Source: Ornithinibacillus californiensis
GTDB lineage: Bacteria > Bacillota > Bacilli > Bacillales > Amphibacillaceae
Direction: 5' to 3'
DNA: 64,000 nt
NCBI RefSeq assembly: GCF_001038485.1
Contig: NZ_LDUE01000068.1
Span: forward strand, 19,486-83,485
Both the position numbers and the translations under genes were made by a program. The notes below the pieces were generated by a model. The model was not told the DNA's origin. It ran no database searches and saw nothing but the letters and a program-made list of their open reading frames with translations. How positions within the stretch are numbered: the stretch's first letter is position 1; the number at the start of each line of letters is the position of its first letter. Positions 48,516 to 61,395 of this stretch are shown here, piece by piece.

Positions 48516-48800
48516 CTAATCGTTTAATTCCTCTTCTTCTGCAAGCGTATTGAGCATTTCTTCTACAATTTCCCATTCTTCATCGGATTCAATTGCAAAT
48601 AAAGTAATATCTCCGTCTTCTTTTTCATCATAACGGAAAGCATAAACTTCTACTTCCTCGTCATCTTGCTGCTCAGCCGGCACTACTGCAATGTAAGAAT
48701 TTCCTGTGTCATCTACATCGAAAGTAAATAATACCTCAAATAAATGCTCTTCACCATTTTCGTCTGGAATGATAATGCGTTCTTTTTCTTCAATTGCCAT
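48516..48800 (-). CDS. yrzB: YrzB family protein (DUF1292)
   Basis: This small acidic protein of 94 residues has no assigned function. It is a beta-rich DUF1292 domain: IIIPDENGEEHLFEVLFTF, then YIAVVPAEQQDDEEVEVYAFRYDE, and an acidic C-terminus. It always sits next to ruvX and yrzL in Firmicutes. The gene lies 16 bases after ruvX and before the repeat copy C. Confidence 0.9.
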   Translation of the reverse strand: MAIEEKERIIIPDENGEEHLFEVLFTFDVDDTGNSYIAVVPAEQQDDEEVEVYAFRYDEKEDGDITLFAIESDEEWEIVEEMLNTLAEEEELND

Positions 48801-48816
48801 AATTTAATTCTCCTTT

Positions 48817-49230
48817 TCACTTTTGATCAAGATAGCCTTGTAATATCATCATTGCTGCCATTTTATCAATTACCTTTTTACGTTTTTTACGACTAACATC
48901 CGCTTCTAGTAATACTCTTTCTGCAGCCATAGTCGTTAAACGTTCATCCCATAAAACGGTTTGGAGATTGTGTGTCTTTTCTATATGTTCTGCGAAACGC
49001 ATAGATGCTTCACCACGTTCTCCTATCGTACCGTTCATATTTTTTGGTAACCCAATGACAGCTTTTTCAATATTATGCTCTTCTATGATTTGTTTTAATT
49101 GACTATCTGCAGATTGGATATCTTTTTCATCCCATTTAATCGTTGTTATGCCTTGAGCTGTCCATCCCAATTCATCACTTACTGCGACTCCAATTGTTTT
49201 AGAGCCAACATCTAAACCCATTATTTTCAT
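48817..49230 (-). CDS. ruvX: Holliday junction resolvase-like RuvX (YqgF family)
   Basis: This 137-residue YqgF/RuvX family nuclease is linked to 16S rRNA processing and to Holliday junction cutting. It shows an RNase H fold with [17 protein letters not shown] (first acidic residue near 6), [11 protein letters not shown], and [13 protein letters not shown]. It starts one base after yrzL stops and is in the conserved yrzL-ruvX-yrzB unit. Confidence 0.93.
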   Translation of the reverse strand: MKIMGLDVGSKTIGVAVSDELGWTAQGITTIKWDEKDIQSADSQLKQIIEEHNIEKAVIGLPKNMNGTIGERGEASMRFAEHIEKTHNLQTVLWDERLTTMAAERVLLEADVSRKKRKKVIDKMAAMMILQGYLDQK

Positions 49231-49500
49231 TTATTGACCTTTATACTGCTGTTCCAAATAATATTTAACTAATTCTTCAATCACTTCATCACGTTCAATT
49301 CTGCGAATTAGATTTCTAGCATCTTTATATCTAGGGATATAAGCAGGGTCACCCGATAATAAATATCCGACGATTTGGTTAATTGGATTATAGCCTTTTT
49401 CTTGAAGTGCCTCATGGACAGTCATCAGAATTTCCTTAATATCTCGATCAAATGGCTCTTCTGAAAAGTTGAATTTCATTGTTTTATCGATTGAACTCAT
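49231..49500 (-). CDS. yrzL: IreB-family regulatory protein YrzL (UPF0297)
   Basis: The 89-residue IreB family (UPF0297) regulates cephalosporin resistance in Enterococcus as a substrate of a Ser/Thr kinase. Residues [10 protein letters not shown] carry the conserved Thr. [20 protein letters not shown] and [10 protein letters not shown] are signature segments. The ATG at 49498-49500 has GAGGTG upstream and was chosen over a GTG one codon earlier. It heads the yrzL-ruvX-yrzB unit. Confidence 0.93.
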   Translation of the reverse strand: MSSIDKTMKFNFSEEPFDRDIKEILMTVHEALQEKGYNPINQIVGYLLSGDPAYIPRYKDARNLIRRIERDEVIEELVKYYLEQQYKGQ

Positions 49501-49610
49501 CACGACACCTCATTCCACAATTTGTTTCTATATACATTCTAACATGTTTAAAAGATTTAATATAATATTTTAGAAATATATTACAGAGTTTTAGTTCCTG
49601 TATCCAGACC

Positions 49611-49650
49611 GCGGTTCAAATACACTCCGCTTTCCGTCTATTTGAACCGC
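49611..49650 (+). repeat. Hairpin remnant of the structured repeat, between yrzL and alaS
   Basis: The perfect 12-bp stem GCGGTTCAAATA (49611-49622) pairs with 49639-49650. The loop contains CACTCCGCTTTCCG, the left end of the repeat core. It looks like a deletion product that keeps one stem and the start of the core. No T-run follows, so it is probably not the alaS terminator. Confidence 0.7.
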
Positions 49651-49738
49651 TCAGAGTATATTGTTTGTTTAATTTCTTTATAAAAACTTAAAACAATCAA
49701 CTTAGTATAATATATACAGTTCAAGATAAGTGGTTGGC

Positions 49739-52381
49739 TTATCCTTTTAAGTTAGTCTCTACATATTCTTTCGTAAACTCTAAAGCGTCTTTAATTTTAC
49801 TAGCATCTTTACCACCTGCTTGTGCCATGTCTGGGCGTCCACCGCCACCGCCACCGCAAAGCTGTGCAGCTCGTTTAATTAAGTTACCAGCATGTAAACC
49901 TCTATCAATTAAATCTTTAGATACACCAGCTGCAAGCTGAACCTTATTGTCACTTTCTGTAGCTAACAAGATTATCGCAGAACCAAGTTTTTGTTTCAAC
50001 TCATCTACCATTGTTCTCAATTGGTTCATATCCTTCACATTTACTTTCTGTGCTAGGACTGATACCCCTGCGATTTCTACTACTTGGTCAATAATAGATG
50101 ATGCTTCTAGATTTGAAAGCTTAGCACTTAACGACTCATTTTCCTTTTGTAATGATTTAATCTCTTGGAAGAGTGACTCGATTCGCTCTGGTACCTTATC
50201 ATCACTAACTTTTACAAGTTGAGCTGTCTGCTGTAGTAGATTTACTTTGTCTGATAAGAATGCATATGCTTGTTTACTAGTCACAGCCTCAATACGGCGA
50301 GTTCCTGCACCAATACCACCTTCAGACACAATCTTAAATAAACCGATCTCTGATGTATTACGAACATGACATCCACCACATAATTCAAGGCTATACCCAC
50401 CAATTTGAACGACACGAACGACCTCTCCATATTTCTCACCGAAGAGAGCCATTGCTCCCATTTCTTTTGCTTCAGACAAACTCTTGTAGCTAATATCTAG
50501 TGAAATAGACTCCCAAATCTTTTCATTAACAATCTTCTCTATTTGATTTAGCTCATCTGCTGAGACTGCGCTAAAGTGTGAGAAGTCAAAGCGCAAGCGA
50601 TCTGGTGCTACTAAAGAACCTGCTTGGTTTACATGCGTACCAAGTACATCCTTCAAAGCTTGATGTAATAAATGGGTTGCTGTATGATTCTTAATGATTA
50701 AATTACGAGAATCGATCTCTACGATTGCTCTCACCGTATCTTTTACCAGTAATTCACCATCTTCGACAAGTACACGTTGAATATTTTGTCCTTTAGGAGA
50801 CTTTTTAACATCCTTCACTGATACAGTTGCGGTTGAACTAGAGATAGTTCCTTGGTCAGCAACTTGACCACCACTTTCTGCGTAAAACGGTGTTTCTTTA
50901 AGAAAGACTAACACTTCTTCTCCTTTTTTTGCACTATCTACCAGTTCGCCATCTCTTATCATAGCTACTATTTGTGTATCAACCTCTAATGTTTCGTAGC
51001 CAATAAACTCACTAACAATGTCTAGTTTACCTAATACCTCATCCTGAACATGCATGGAATCTACTTTTTGTCGAGCACTTCTTGCACGCTCTCGTTGTTT
51101 TTCCATTTCTAGTTCATAGCCTTCCTCATCAACCGTAAATCCTAGTTCCTCTACATATTCTGCGGTTAATTCTTTAGGAAATCCGTATGTGTCATAAAGT
51201 CGGAATACTTCTTCACCAGGAAAAACAGTGGATTTTTTAGCTTTTTCTTTTTCAATAATAGAAGTAAGAATATCTAGCCCATCATTCAGTGTTTCATGGA
51301 ATCTTTCTTCTTCTACCTTTATGATATTTTGGATAAAGTCATGTTGTTTTAGAACCGTTGGGTAAAAATCTTTCATTATTTCACCAACTGTTGAAACTAG
51401 TTCAAACATAAATGGCTTTTCTATGCCGATTTCCTTTGCAAAACGGACTGCACGACGAATTAAACGTCTTAGAACATATCCTCTTCCATCATTAGAAGGT
51501 AATGCCCCATCACTTATAGCAAAACTTACCGTTCTAATATGATCGGCAATAACTTTATAAGCGGTATCACTCGCTTTATCTGCCCCATATTTCACGTTAG
51601 TTAATTGTTCCGTTTTCTTTATAATAGGCATAAATAAATCTGTTTCAAAGTTCGTAGGTACATCTTGAATAACAGATACAATCCGTTCTAATCCCATGCC
51701 CGTATCAATATTTTTCTTCGGTAGTGGTGTATACGTGTCATCTGGATTATGGTTAAATTGGGAAAATACTAGGTTCCATATTTCTAAGTATCTATCGTTT
51801 TCACCACCAGGATATAATTCTGGGTCATCTTGGTTGTTACCATAACTTTCTCCACGATCATAGAAAATTTCAGTATTAGGACCACTTGGACCTTCACCAA
51901 TATCCCAGAAGTTTTCTTCTAAACGGATAATTCTTTCCTTAGGAAGTTTAATGTCATTTAACCACATATCATATGCTTCATCATCTTCAGGGTGTACTGT
52001 TACTGATAATTTTTCTGGATCTAAACCTAACCATTTATCACTCGTTAGAAATTCCCAAGCAAACTCAATCGCTTCTTTTTTGAAATAATCGCCAATGGAG
52101 AAATTACCTAACATTTCAAAGAAAGTATGGTGTCTAGCAGTGTATCCTACGTTTTCAATATCATTTGTGCGAATAGACTTTTGTGCATTTACGATACGTG
52201 GATTTTCTGGTATTACACGGCCATCAAAGTACTTTTTTAATGTTGCAACCCCACTATTTATCCATAATAAAGTTGGATCATCTTGTGGAACTAATGATGC
52301 ACTTGGCTCCACCTTATGTCCCTTTTCTTGAAAGAAGTCCAAGTACATTTGTCTAATTTGAGCAGATGTTAATTTTTTCAT
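49739..52381 (-). CDS. alaS: Alanyl-tRNA synthetase
   Basis: AlaRS charges tRNA-Ala. The 880 residues have the class II catalytic core at the N-terminus, the tRNA-recognition region, the editing domain with [11 protein letters not shown] and CGGCHVR, and the C-Ala domain with the glycine motif [17 protein letters not shown]. It is regulated by a T-box leader upstream and read from a SigA promoter. No terminator was found past its stop. Confidence 0.98.
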   Translation of the reverse strand: MKKLTSAQIRQMYLDFFQEKGHKVEPSASLVPQDDPTLLWINSGVATLKKYFDGRVIPENPRIVNAQKSIRTNDIENVGYTARHHTFFEMLGNFSIGDYFKKEAIEFAWEFLTSDKWLGLDPEKLSVTVHPEDDEAYDMWLNDIKLPKERIIRLEENFWDIGEGPSGPNTEIFYDRGESYGNNQDDPELYPGGENDRYLEIWNLVFSQFNHNPDDTYTPLPKKNIDTGMGLERIVSVIQDVPTNFETDLFMPIIKKTEQLTNVKYGADKASDTAYKVIADHIRTVSFAISDGALPSNDGRGYVLRRLIRRAVRFAKEIGIEKPFMFELVSTVGEIMKDFYPTVLKQHDFIQNIIKVEEERFHETLNDGLDILTSIIEKEKAKKSTVFPGEEVFRLYDTYGFPKELTAEYVEELGFTVDEEGYELEMEKQRERARSARQKVDSMHVQDEVLGKLDIVSEFIGYETLEVDTQIVAMIRDGELVDSAKKGEEVLVFLKETPFYAESGGQVADQGTISSSTATVSVKDVKKSPKGQNIQRVLVEDGELLVKDTVRAIVEIDSRNLIIKNHTATHLLHQALKDVLGTHVNQAGSLVAPDRLRFDFSHFSAVSADELNQIEKIVNEKIWESISLDISYKSLSEAKEMGAMALFGEKYGEVVRVVQIGGYSLELCGGCHVRNTSEIGLFKIVSEGGIGAGTRRIEAVTSKQAYAFLSDKVNLLQQTAQLVKVSDDKVPERIESLFQEIKSLQKENESLSAKLSNLEASSIIDQVVEIAGVSVLAQKVNVKDMNQLRTMVDELKQKLGSAIILLATESDNKVQLAAGVSKDLIDRGLHAGNLIKRAAQLCGGGGGGRPDMAQAGGKDASKIKDALEFTKEYVETNLKG

Positions 52382-52481
52382 GCTATATCCTCCTTTTTTG
52401 TTTACAGCTATTACTTTTAATAAAGCGTCCTAACTCAGTGAACTACCTACTAATTCCTTTTAAAGAAGAAAATTAGCAAAT

Positions 52482-52719
52482 AAAAAAATCCCCTCTCTGC
52501 AACATTGCAGGGACGAGATTAATCGCGGTACCACCCTTATTATGGACTGTTTATCCATCACCTTCAGCATGATAACGGTTTGAAACCGACGGGAATTAGC
52601 CGTACTCAGGCATAGCTTTCCATGGTTCTAATTTAAGATTTCTTTCAGCCTAAGGAAATCTCTCTCTACAAATCGATTGCCACGTACTCAGTGCCTTCAT
52701 CGTGTTAAATACTATTGAT
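52482..52719 (-). promoter_or_regulatory. T-box leader of alaS
   Basis: On the minus strand, AGGGTGGTACCGCG (52524-52537) is the conserved T-box. A terminator stem (about 52489-52517) with TTTTTTT (52482-52488) follows it, and a long Stem I region precedes it. In Stem I the segment GGAAAGCTATGCC suggests the specifier GCU (52614-52616), an alanine codon. Uncharged tRNA-Ala should allow readthrough. Confidence 0.93.
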
Positions 52720-52725
52720 AGCGAT

Positions 52726-52754
52726 ATTATAGTTAACTTTATTCAAAAAGTCAA
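52726..52754 (-). promoter_or_regulatory. SigA promoter of the alaS T-box transcript
   Basis: TTGACT (52749-52754), a 17-base spacer and TATAAT (52726-52731). The -35 overlaps the stop of yrrI. Confidence 0.85.
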
Positions 52755-53827
52755 TTTTGTCTAATCATAATCCAACTATGTTTGATAATTACCCTTAGGA
52801 TGGTTAGTGTGGGGACAGCAAGTACCATCCCTAATACACCACCTAACTTACCACCAAGCAAAAGCGCAAAGATAATGGCAACAGGGTGGATTCTAATACT
52901 TCTACCAACAATATATGGTGATAAGAGATTACTTTCTATTAATTGAATGACAAAAACGCCAATTAAAACGAAAAGAACCATTTTCCCCGATATTGTCAAA
53001 GCAATTAGTACTGCTGGCACAGCCCCAATAATTGGACCAAAGTATGGAATAATATTCATCAGGCCCATAAATATTGCTAATAAAAGAGCATACTTCAACC
53101 CTAAAAATTGAAAGGTAATGTAGCTTGTAATAGCAACAAACAAACAGACTAATAACTGCCCCCGAATATAACCACCTAATCCCTCATCAATTGCATGGAC
53201 TAGGTTACTAGAAGATTTCCTATATTTCTTAGGAAGTGAATTTTTTACGTATCCTTTAATCTTCTCATAATCCTTTAGAAAATAAAATACAAGGACAGGA
53301 ATTACTGTTATGATCACTATAAAGTCAATAATCTTTGTTACGCCACCAATTAATTGTCCAATCAACGTGTCAATAGAAAGCTCGATGGACCGAATAGTTT
53401 CATCAATTTTATCATGTACGGTTTCAGGTAAAAACGAGGTAGACGCATATAACTGATAGATGATATCTTGGTACATCGCTACTAATTGTGGTAGATATTC
53501 GTCTAAATCCCTTAATTGCACCACTGCAGCTGGATATACCCGATAGATCAAATAACCTACACCACCGAAAAAGAATAAGTAAATAAATAGTATCGCTATA
53601 CTTCTAGGAATGTTGTATTGATGAATCTTTTGGACAATAGGATACAATAAGTAAGCTATGATACAAGCAATTAAAAAAGGTGCCGTTAAATGCCAAAGAA
53701 AAGAAAAAAAAGCTTTATAATATGGAAAAAGCTTTACTAACAAATAGATAAACAGAAATACAAATATTCCAGTGATAATCCAATAGAGAAAATTATTTGA
53801 TTTATTTTGAGGAAGCATTCGATACAC
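52751..53827 (-). CDS. yrrI: AI-2E family transporter-like protein YrrI
   Basis: This is a 358-residue membrane protein of the AI-2E/TqsA (PerM) family. Members carry signals or ions, but the substrate here is unknown. It has six to eight membrane helices in blocks (about 13-75 and 150-350), and the family's LLAIFMGLMNIIPYFGPIIG and GRSIRIHPVAIIFALLLGGKLGG. Position between alaS and the zinc-ribbon gene fits yrrI of B. subtilis, where glnQ-type genes follow; those are missing here. Confidence 0.88.
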   Translation of the reverse strand: MYRMLPQNKSNNFLYWIITGIFVFLFIYLLVKLFPYYKAFFSFLWHLTAPFLIACIIAYLLYPIVQKIHQYNIPRSIAILFIYLFFFGGVGYLIYRVYPAAVVQLRDLDEYLPQLVAMYQDIIYQLYASTSFLPETVHDKIDETIRSIELSIDTLIGQLIGGVTKIIDFIVIITVIPVLVFYFLKDYEKIKGYVKNSLPKKYRKSSSNLVHAIDEGLGGYIRGQLLVCLFVAITSYITFQFLGLKYALLLAIFMGLMNIIPYFGPIIGAVPAVLIALTISGKMVLFVLIGVFVIQLIESNLLSPYIVGRSIRIHPVAIIFALLLGGKLGGVLGMVLAVPTLTILRVIIKHSWIMIRQN

Positions 53828-53865
53828 CCCTTAAGTGATGAATATTCAAGTCCAAAACAAAAGGG

Positions 53866-54060
53866 TTACCATTCTAGTTTTCTCTCTTCCTCTGTAAATA
53901 AATCATTAAGTGAACTTAAGCTACCATCAGCCTCAACTTGGTGAACGGTTAATTCGTTTCCAGATACAGACATTTCTACGAAGCAATTCCAACAATAGAA
54001 TTGTTGTGATCCTATTTTCCCTATATCTTTGCTGCTACAATTAGGACATCGCATTAACAT
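53866..54060 (-). CDS. Small zinc-ribbon protein
   Basis: This 64-residue protein has two Cys pairs, CPNCSSKDIG (positions 5 and 8) and FYCWNC (positions 23 and 26), the pattern of a zinc ribbon. An acidic C-terminal tail ends LFTEEERKLEW. AGGAGAG lies 11 bases before the first ATG. It sits between yrrI and recD2. It may correspond to YrzR of B. subtilis, but I am not sure; the function is not known. Confidence 0.78.
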   Translation of the reverse strand: MLMRCPNCSSKDIGKIGSQQFYCWNCFVEMSVSGNELTVHQVEADGSLSSLNDLFTEEERKLEW

Positions 54061-54133
54061 GAATACTAATCTCTCCTGATAAATAATATTAGTATTATGT
54101 TATAGTTTCCCGATTATCCCAAAATATACCTAA

Positions 54134-56461
54134 TCACATGAAATCATAAGGAGAAATTTCATCTTCTTCATCTAGCGAATGATCAACTTGAATATCTAGA
54201 TTTTCAAGTCGCTCTGCCAATAACTCCTTCAGCGAGGTGTAGCGTTTATTTGTATCAATTGTTTGTATCCCGTGATAGAAACTCTGCTTCTCTCCACATA
54301 GAATTAGTGACTTCTGCCCTCTAGTAATCCCTGTGTATAGTAGATTTTTTCTTAGCATTCGATGATAAGCAGATACAACCGGAAGGATTACAATTGGAAA
54401 TTCACTTCCTTGTGATTTATGAATAGAAATACAATATGCTAGCATTAAATTAATATAGTCTTTCCGCTCATATACAACTTCCCGTTCATCAAAGGAAACT
54501 ACCAATTGCTCCACATTTTCTGTATTCTCATTCTCTCGAAAAATAGCAACTACTTCACCTATATCACCATTAAACACTTGATCTTCTGGTTGATTGACAA
54601 GCTGTATGACTTTATCACCTATTCGGAATACACCATCGGCTGTTTTAACTTCCCTTTTACCTTTACTTCTAGGATTGATTAATTCTTGAAGCGCATGATT
54701 AATAGCAGTAATTCCTGCCTGAGACTTATACATCGGAGCTAATACTTGAATATCTTTAACATCAAGTCCTTTGTTTAAGGCTTTTTCAAATACTTTTGTA
54801 ATAACCTCAACCACCTGATGCTCGCGACAATTAATAAAGCTGAAATCCTTATCATTGGTTAAAAAATCAGTAGAAAATGTCTCATTTTTTATACCATGGG
54901 CAAGTTGAATGATTTTCGATCCTTCTTTTTGTCTATACACTTCATGAAGGCTTACTTTTTGTATTTGTTGGTTTTCCAATAAATCCGTTAATACCTGTCC
55001 TGGTCCGACTGAAGGAAGCTGGTCTTCATCCCCAACAATTAAAACTTGCATATCGGTTGGAATAGCCTTAAATAGGTTATTTGCTAGCCAAATATCAACC
55101 ATAGAAAACTCATCAATGATTAGATACTTACCATTTAACTGCTCATGTTCATCTTTTTCGAATCCATCACTACCATTCCATCCTAGCAATCGGTGAATAG
55201 TTAAAGCTGGTAAGCCTGTAGATTCAGTTAACCTTTTTGCTGCTCTACCTGTAGGGGCTGTTAATACAAAGGGGAAATCCTTTTTGTATTGATAATCATC
55301 TGGATCAATGGAAACTTTATGGATGGCTGCATATGCCTTAATGATACCTTTTATAACTGTCGTTTTTCCTGTGCCTGGTCCACCTGTTAAGATCATTAGC
55401 TTTGACTTTAATGCTTGCTCGATTGCTGCAAATTGTTCTTTTCCATAACTTAGAATTTCTTCTTCTTCTATTTTGCCAATTATCTTCATCAAATCTGCTA
55501 AAGTAGTCTCATCCTCCATGTCACTTGAAATAAGTCGCTTAATACTGGAAGCAAAGCCATCTTCAGCATAGTAAAGTGTAGGTAGATAGACATTTCCGTT
55601 ATACAAAATGACTTTCTTTTCTTTGTTTAACTCTTCAAGAACAGCTGAGATTTCTTCCTGTGTTAATTCTTGTCCTGGACCTCTTAATAAGGATCCAATT
55701 TCTGCAAGACACTGATCTAATGGTAAGAATACATGGCCATCCTGAACACTCTTTTGCAATATGTAAATACATCCAGCCCCAATTCGGTTAGGACTGGATA
55801 AAGAGATACCATTCTTCTTGGCAATTTCGTCTGCTGTTTGAAACCCGAATCCTTCAATATCAAATACAAAACGGTAAGGGTCGTCTTGTAGTATATTAAT
55901 TGCTTCATCTTTATATTGAACATATACTTTTTGGGCTATCTTTAACCCAATATTATATTTAGACAAATGAACGACAACATGTTCAAAACCTTGATTTTCA
56001 TGAATGGTCTTAACGATAGTTGCTATAGATTCCTTTTTTAAACCGGGGACATTATCCAAGACATTAGGATCGTTTAAGATTTTTGAAACTACTGATTCAC
56101 CTAAATAGTCAACAACTTTTTTGGCCGTCCTCTTTCCGATTCCATAGAACAAGTCACTAGATAGGTAAGCAATTAAACCATCTTTGGTATCTGGTAGAAA
56201 GGTCTGATACGAAGTTACGTTATATTGTTGTCCATACTTCGGGTGCTTTTCTAGTTGCCCAAGAAACTTATAAACAGTTCCTTCCTGTAATTGTGAAAAA
56301 TAACCCTTTACTACTATTTCCTTCTCTTCAAAGGTTACATTAGTATCTAGTACTTTTACTTTTGCAATGGAAAAATGCTCTACATCATTATGAAAAATGG
56401 TGTAAAGTAGCTCACCCTTAACGTAATTCTCTTCTACTGCTATTTTTTGCCCATTGTCCAT
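54134..56461 (-). CDS. recD2: ATP-dependent RecD2 DNA helicase
   Basis: RecD2 is a superfamily 1 helicase moving 5'-to-3' on DNA, found in bacteria without RecBCD; it aids replication restart and mismatch repair. The 775 residues include the RecD2 N-terminal domain with helix-hairpin-helix units (about 90-210), Walker A in LTGGPGTGKTTVIKG, Walker B in LIIDEFSMVD, and the SH3-like and helicase 2B domains with HKSQGSEFPIVI. The ATG at 56459-56461 has GAGGG upstream; the longer frame to 56476 is unsupported. Confidence 0.95.
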   Translation of the reverse strand: MDNGQKIAVEENYVKGELLYTIFHNDVEHFSIAKVKVLDTNVTFEEKEIVVKGYFSQLQEGTVYKFLGQLEKHPKYGQQYNVTSYQTFLPDTKDGLIAYLSSDLFYGIGKRTAKKVVDYLGESVVSKILNDPNVLDNVPGLKKESIATIVKTIHENQGFEHVVVHLSKYNIGLKIAQKVYVQYKDEAINILQDDPYRFVFDIEGFGFQTADEIAKKNGISLSSPNRIGAGCIYILQKSVQDGHVFLPLDQCLAEIGSLLRGPGQELTQEEISAVLEELNKEKKVILYNGNVYLPTLYYAEDGFASSIKRLISSDMEDETTLADLMKIIGKIEEEEILSYGKEQFAAIEQALKSKLMILTGGPGTGKTTVIKGIIKAYAAIHKVSIDPDDYQYKKDFPFVLTAPTGRAAKRLTESTGLPALTIHRLLGWNGSDGFEKDEHEQLNGKYLIIDEFSMVDIWLANNLFKAIPTDMQVLIVGDEDQLPSVGPGQVLTDLLENQQIQKVSLHEVYRQKEGSKIIQLAHGIKNETFSTDFLTNDKDFSFINCREHQVVEVITKVFEKALNKGLDVKDIQVLAPMYKSQAGITAINHALQELINPRSKGKREVKTADGVFRIGDKVIQLVNQPEDQVFNGDIGEVVAIFRENENTENVEQLVVSFDEREVVYERKDYINLMLAYCISIHKSQGSEFPIVILPVVSAYHRMLRKNLLYTGITRGQKSLILCGEKQSFYHGIQTIDTNKRYTSLKELLAERLENLDIQVDHSLDEEDEISPYDFM

Positions 56462-56489
56462 GCTAAATACCCTCACAATTCTCGAACTA

Positions 56490-57146
56490 CTAGTGTAATG
56501 CTTCTTCTACTACCCGCTTCCCATTGGCTGCTAATACATGGTCAGGATTATATTCTAATGCTTGATTAAAATAATTTATCGCACTAGTCGCATCTTCTTC
56601 AAACATGGCGATAACTCCTAGATTATATAACGCATCACTATGTTTAACGTTTAATTCTATAACTAATTCAAACACTTTCTTTGCATCAGTTAGTAAATCA
56701 CTTTGTGCTAATGCCAGACCATATTGAAAGAGGACTTCTTCATCACTTGGTGTTAACTCACTTGCTCGTAATAAGTATGGTAGAGCAAGCTTAAATTGTT
56801 GCTGATTTTGGTGCGACATACCGAGCATAAAATAGACGTCAGCTTCCTCTAACCCATGTTTAATTGCCTCTAAAAAGTTTTGTTGTGCCTTTGGGAAATC
56901 TTCTCTTTCATAATAAACATTACCTAATCCATAAAAAGCTGTAGCTGCTTTGCTATCTAGTGTGATCGCTTTTTCAAAAAAATTAACAGCTCTATCATGA
57001 TCACTTAGATGTAATAAAAGATTACCAAAATTGATAAACCCAACTGGATCATTTGGATTTTCTTCTATATATTCATTAAATAGATCCGCAGCTTCCTCAT
57101 ACTTATTATCCTTCATTAACTCTACTGCTTCTGCAATTTTATTCAT
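56490..57146 (-). CDS. yrrB: TPR-repeat protein YrrB
   Basis: The 218 residues are about six tetratricopeptide repeats (for example VGFINFGNLLLHLSDHDRAV and AFYGLGNVYYEREDFPKAQQ). TPRs bind partner proteins; the partner here is unknown. It lies between mnmA and recD2 as in B. subtilis (yrrB). No signal peptide is seen, so it is cytoplasmic. Confidence 0.9.
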   Translation of the reverse strand: MNKIAEAVELMKDNKYEEAADLFNEYIEENPNDPVGFINFGNLLLHLSDHDRAVNFFEKAITLDSKAATAFYGLGNVYYEREDFPKAQQNFLEAIKHGLEEADVYFMLGMSHQNQQQFKLALPYLLRASELTPSDEEVLFQYGLALAQSDLLTDAKKVFELVIELNVKHSDALYNLGVIAMFEEDATSAINYFNQALEYNPDHVLAANGKRVVEEALH

Positions 57147-57173
57147 TTTCTTACTCCTTTAGAAAAACCTTGC

Positions 57174-59439
<2,266 letters not shown>

Positions 59440-59469
59440 TCTATCTTCTTCCTTTCTAACACCAGACCG

Positions 59470-59889
59470 TTAAATGTAAAACATGTATCCTTCTAACGGA
59501 TCATCTTTCTCGTGATTAATAAGATCTTCTAATGTAGTTGTATCAAGAACATTTTTAATCGCTTCTGTTACTCGTCTCCATAGCGCCTGCTTTGCGGGCT
59601 CTTCATCCTCAATACCTTCTACTAAAGCAATTGGACCTTCAAGAACTCGAATAATGTCTCCAGCGCTAATCTCCTTAGGTTCATTAGGTAAGATATACCC
59701 ACCGTATGCACCGCGAACACTTTTAATTAACCCAGCATTCCTGAGAGGTGCGGCTAATTGTTCTAAATAATGTTCTGATAAGTTATTTTCCTTTGCAATT
59801 GTTTTTAATGGTATCGGTCCTTCCCCGTAATTACGTGCTAATTCCAACATGATGGTAAGTCCATAACGACCTTTTGTAGATATTTTCAT
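59470..59889 (-). CDS. cymR: Rrf2-family cysteine metabolism repressor CymR
   Basis: CymR represses genes for cysteine and sulfur uptake together with CysK. The 139 residues begin MKISTKGRYGLTIMLELA, the Rrf2 winged helix, with recognition helix SEHYLEQLAAPLRNAGLI and wing SVRGAYGGYIL. It has no Cys cluster typical of IscR, so it fits CymR. It sits beside yrvO and divergent from rarA, as in B. subtilis. Confidence 0.93.
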   Translation of the reverse strand: MKISTKGRYGLTIMLELARNYGEGPIPLKTIAKENNLSEHYLEQLAAPLRNAGLIKSVRGAYGGYILPNEPKEISAGDIIRVLEGPIALVEGIEDEEPAKQALWRRVTEAIKNVLDTTTLEDLINHEKDDPLEGYMFYI

Positions 59890-60069
59890 CTTATTTACTC
59901 CTCTTATCCGTACGAAACAATCGTATTATTTCTATATTAACTATACCATTATCACCGTTAACTTTAAAATACATGGTATTATAGCATGAAGTTAGTCTTC
60001 TTGCATTTTTTACGAATCACGCTTAGGCTAAGATTATCAAACTATTATTTTACCTAAAGGACGATGAAT

Positions 60070-61350
60070 ATGAAACATCAACCACTCGCCTATCGAATGA
60101 GGCCAACACATATTAATGAAATTATTGGACAAGCTCATTTAGTTGGAGAAGGAAAAATATTATCTAGAATGGTTAAGGCTGGTAAGCTTGCATCCATGAT
60201 TCTTTACGGTCCTCCAGGTACGGGGAAAACCTCAATGGCAACAGCTTTAGCAAAGACCCTAAAGCTTCAAGTTAGAACACTGAATGCTGTTGTGGATAAG
60301 AAAAAGGATATGGAAATTGTCGTGGAAGAAGCGAAAATGTCCGGTTCTTTGGTGCTAATTTTAGATGAGGTTCATCGACTGGATAAAGCTAAACAAGATT
60401 TTCTCCTTCCTCATCTAGAAAGTAACCTAATTACGATGATTGGATGTACAACGAGTAATCCCTACCACGCTATTAATCCAGCCATTCGAAGTCGCTGCCA
60501 TATATTTGAACTGAAAGCTTTAACTCCCATTGACGTTAAAAAAGCAATCCAAAGAGCAATAACTGATATGGAGAATGGTTATGGAAATGAGGAGATTATT
60601 CTTACTGAAGAAGCCTTAAACCATTTGTCTAGTAGCTCAGCCGGTGATATGCGCTCCGCACTAAATGGACTAGAACTCGCCGTTGCATCTACTCCTAAGA
60701 ATACGAATAATGAAATAGTGATAGATTTAGAAGTTGCTGAAGAATGTATGCAGCGTAAAAGCTTTTCCCATGACAAAGATGGAGATGCTCATTACGATGT
60801 ATTGTCAGCTTTTCAAAAATCAATACGAGGTAGTGACGTTGATGGTGCTCTTCACTATTTAGGTAGATTAATTGAGGCTGGCGACTTGGATTCTATAGCT
60901 AGAAGAATGATTGTCATTGCATATGAGGATATTGGGCTTGCAAATCCACAAGCTGGTCCTCGCGCGGTAGCAGCGGTACAAGCTGCAGAGCGATTAGGCT
61001 TTCCTGAAGCAAGGATCCCTCTTTCAGTAGCTATTGTAGAATTATGCTTATCACCTAAGTCAAATTCTGCTTATCGTGCACTTGATTCGGCATTAGCAGA
61101 TATCCGTAGTGGAAAAAGCGGAGAAATTCCAAATCATCTTAAGGATTCTCATTACCAGGGAGCAAGCAGCTTAGGTAGAGGGGTCGATTATAAATATCCC
61201 CACGATTATCCTGGTGGTTGGGTAAACCAACAATATTTACCAGACTCAATAAAAAACAAACAATACTATAAACCAAAGGACACAGGAAAGTTTGAACAAG
61301 CTATGAAACAAGTGTATGAAAAAATATTAAAAGAGAAAAAGAGTCTATAG
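60070..61350 (+). CDS. rarA: Replication-associated recombination protein RarA (MgsA)
   Basis: RarA is a clamp-loader-like AAA+ ATPase acting at stalled forks. The 426 residues show PLAYRMRPTHINEIIGQ, Walker A LYGPPGTGKTSMA (about 46-58), Walker B LILDEVHRLD, sensor GCTTSNPYHAIN, and the C-terminal tetramer domain. The ATG at 60070 is preferred over 60064, because AAAGGA lies eight bases before it. A terminator follows at 61396. Confidence 0.95.
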   Translation: MKHQPLAYRMRPTHINEIIGQAHLVGEGKILSRMVKAGKLASMILYGPPGTGKTSMATALAKTLKLQVRTLNAVVDKKKDMEIVVEEAKMSGSLVLILDEVHRLDKAKQDFLLPHLESNLITMIGCTTSNPYHAINPAIRSRCHIFELKALTPIDVKKAIQRAITDMENGYGNEEIILTEEALNHLSSSSAGDMRSALNGLELAVASTPKNTNNEIVIDLEVAEECMQRKSFSHDKDGDAHYDVLSAFQKSIRGSDVDGALHYLGRLIEAGDLDSIARRMIVIAYEDIGLANPQAGPRAVAAVQAAERLGFPEARIPLSVAIVELCLSPKSNSAYRALDSALADIRSGKSGEIPNHLKDSHYQGASSLGRGVDYKYPHDYPGGWVNQQYLPDSIKNKQYYKPKDTGKFEQAMKQVYEKILKEKKSL

Positions 61351-61395
61351 AAGAAATTACTTTCTTAACTGTATCTGCTATCAAATTTTATTAGA

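Noticed and set aside
49611..49650. The hairpin as terminator of alaS
   Set aside because: No T-run follows on the minus strand, and its loop matches the repeat core instead.
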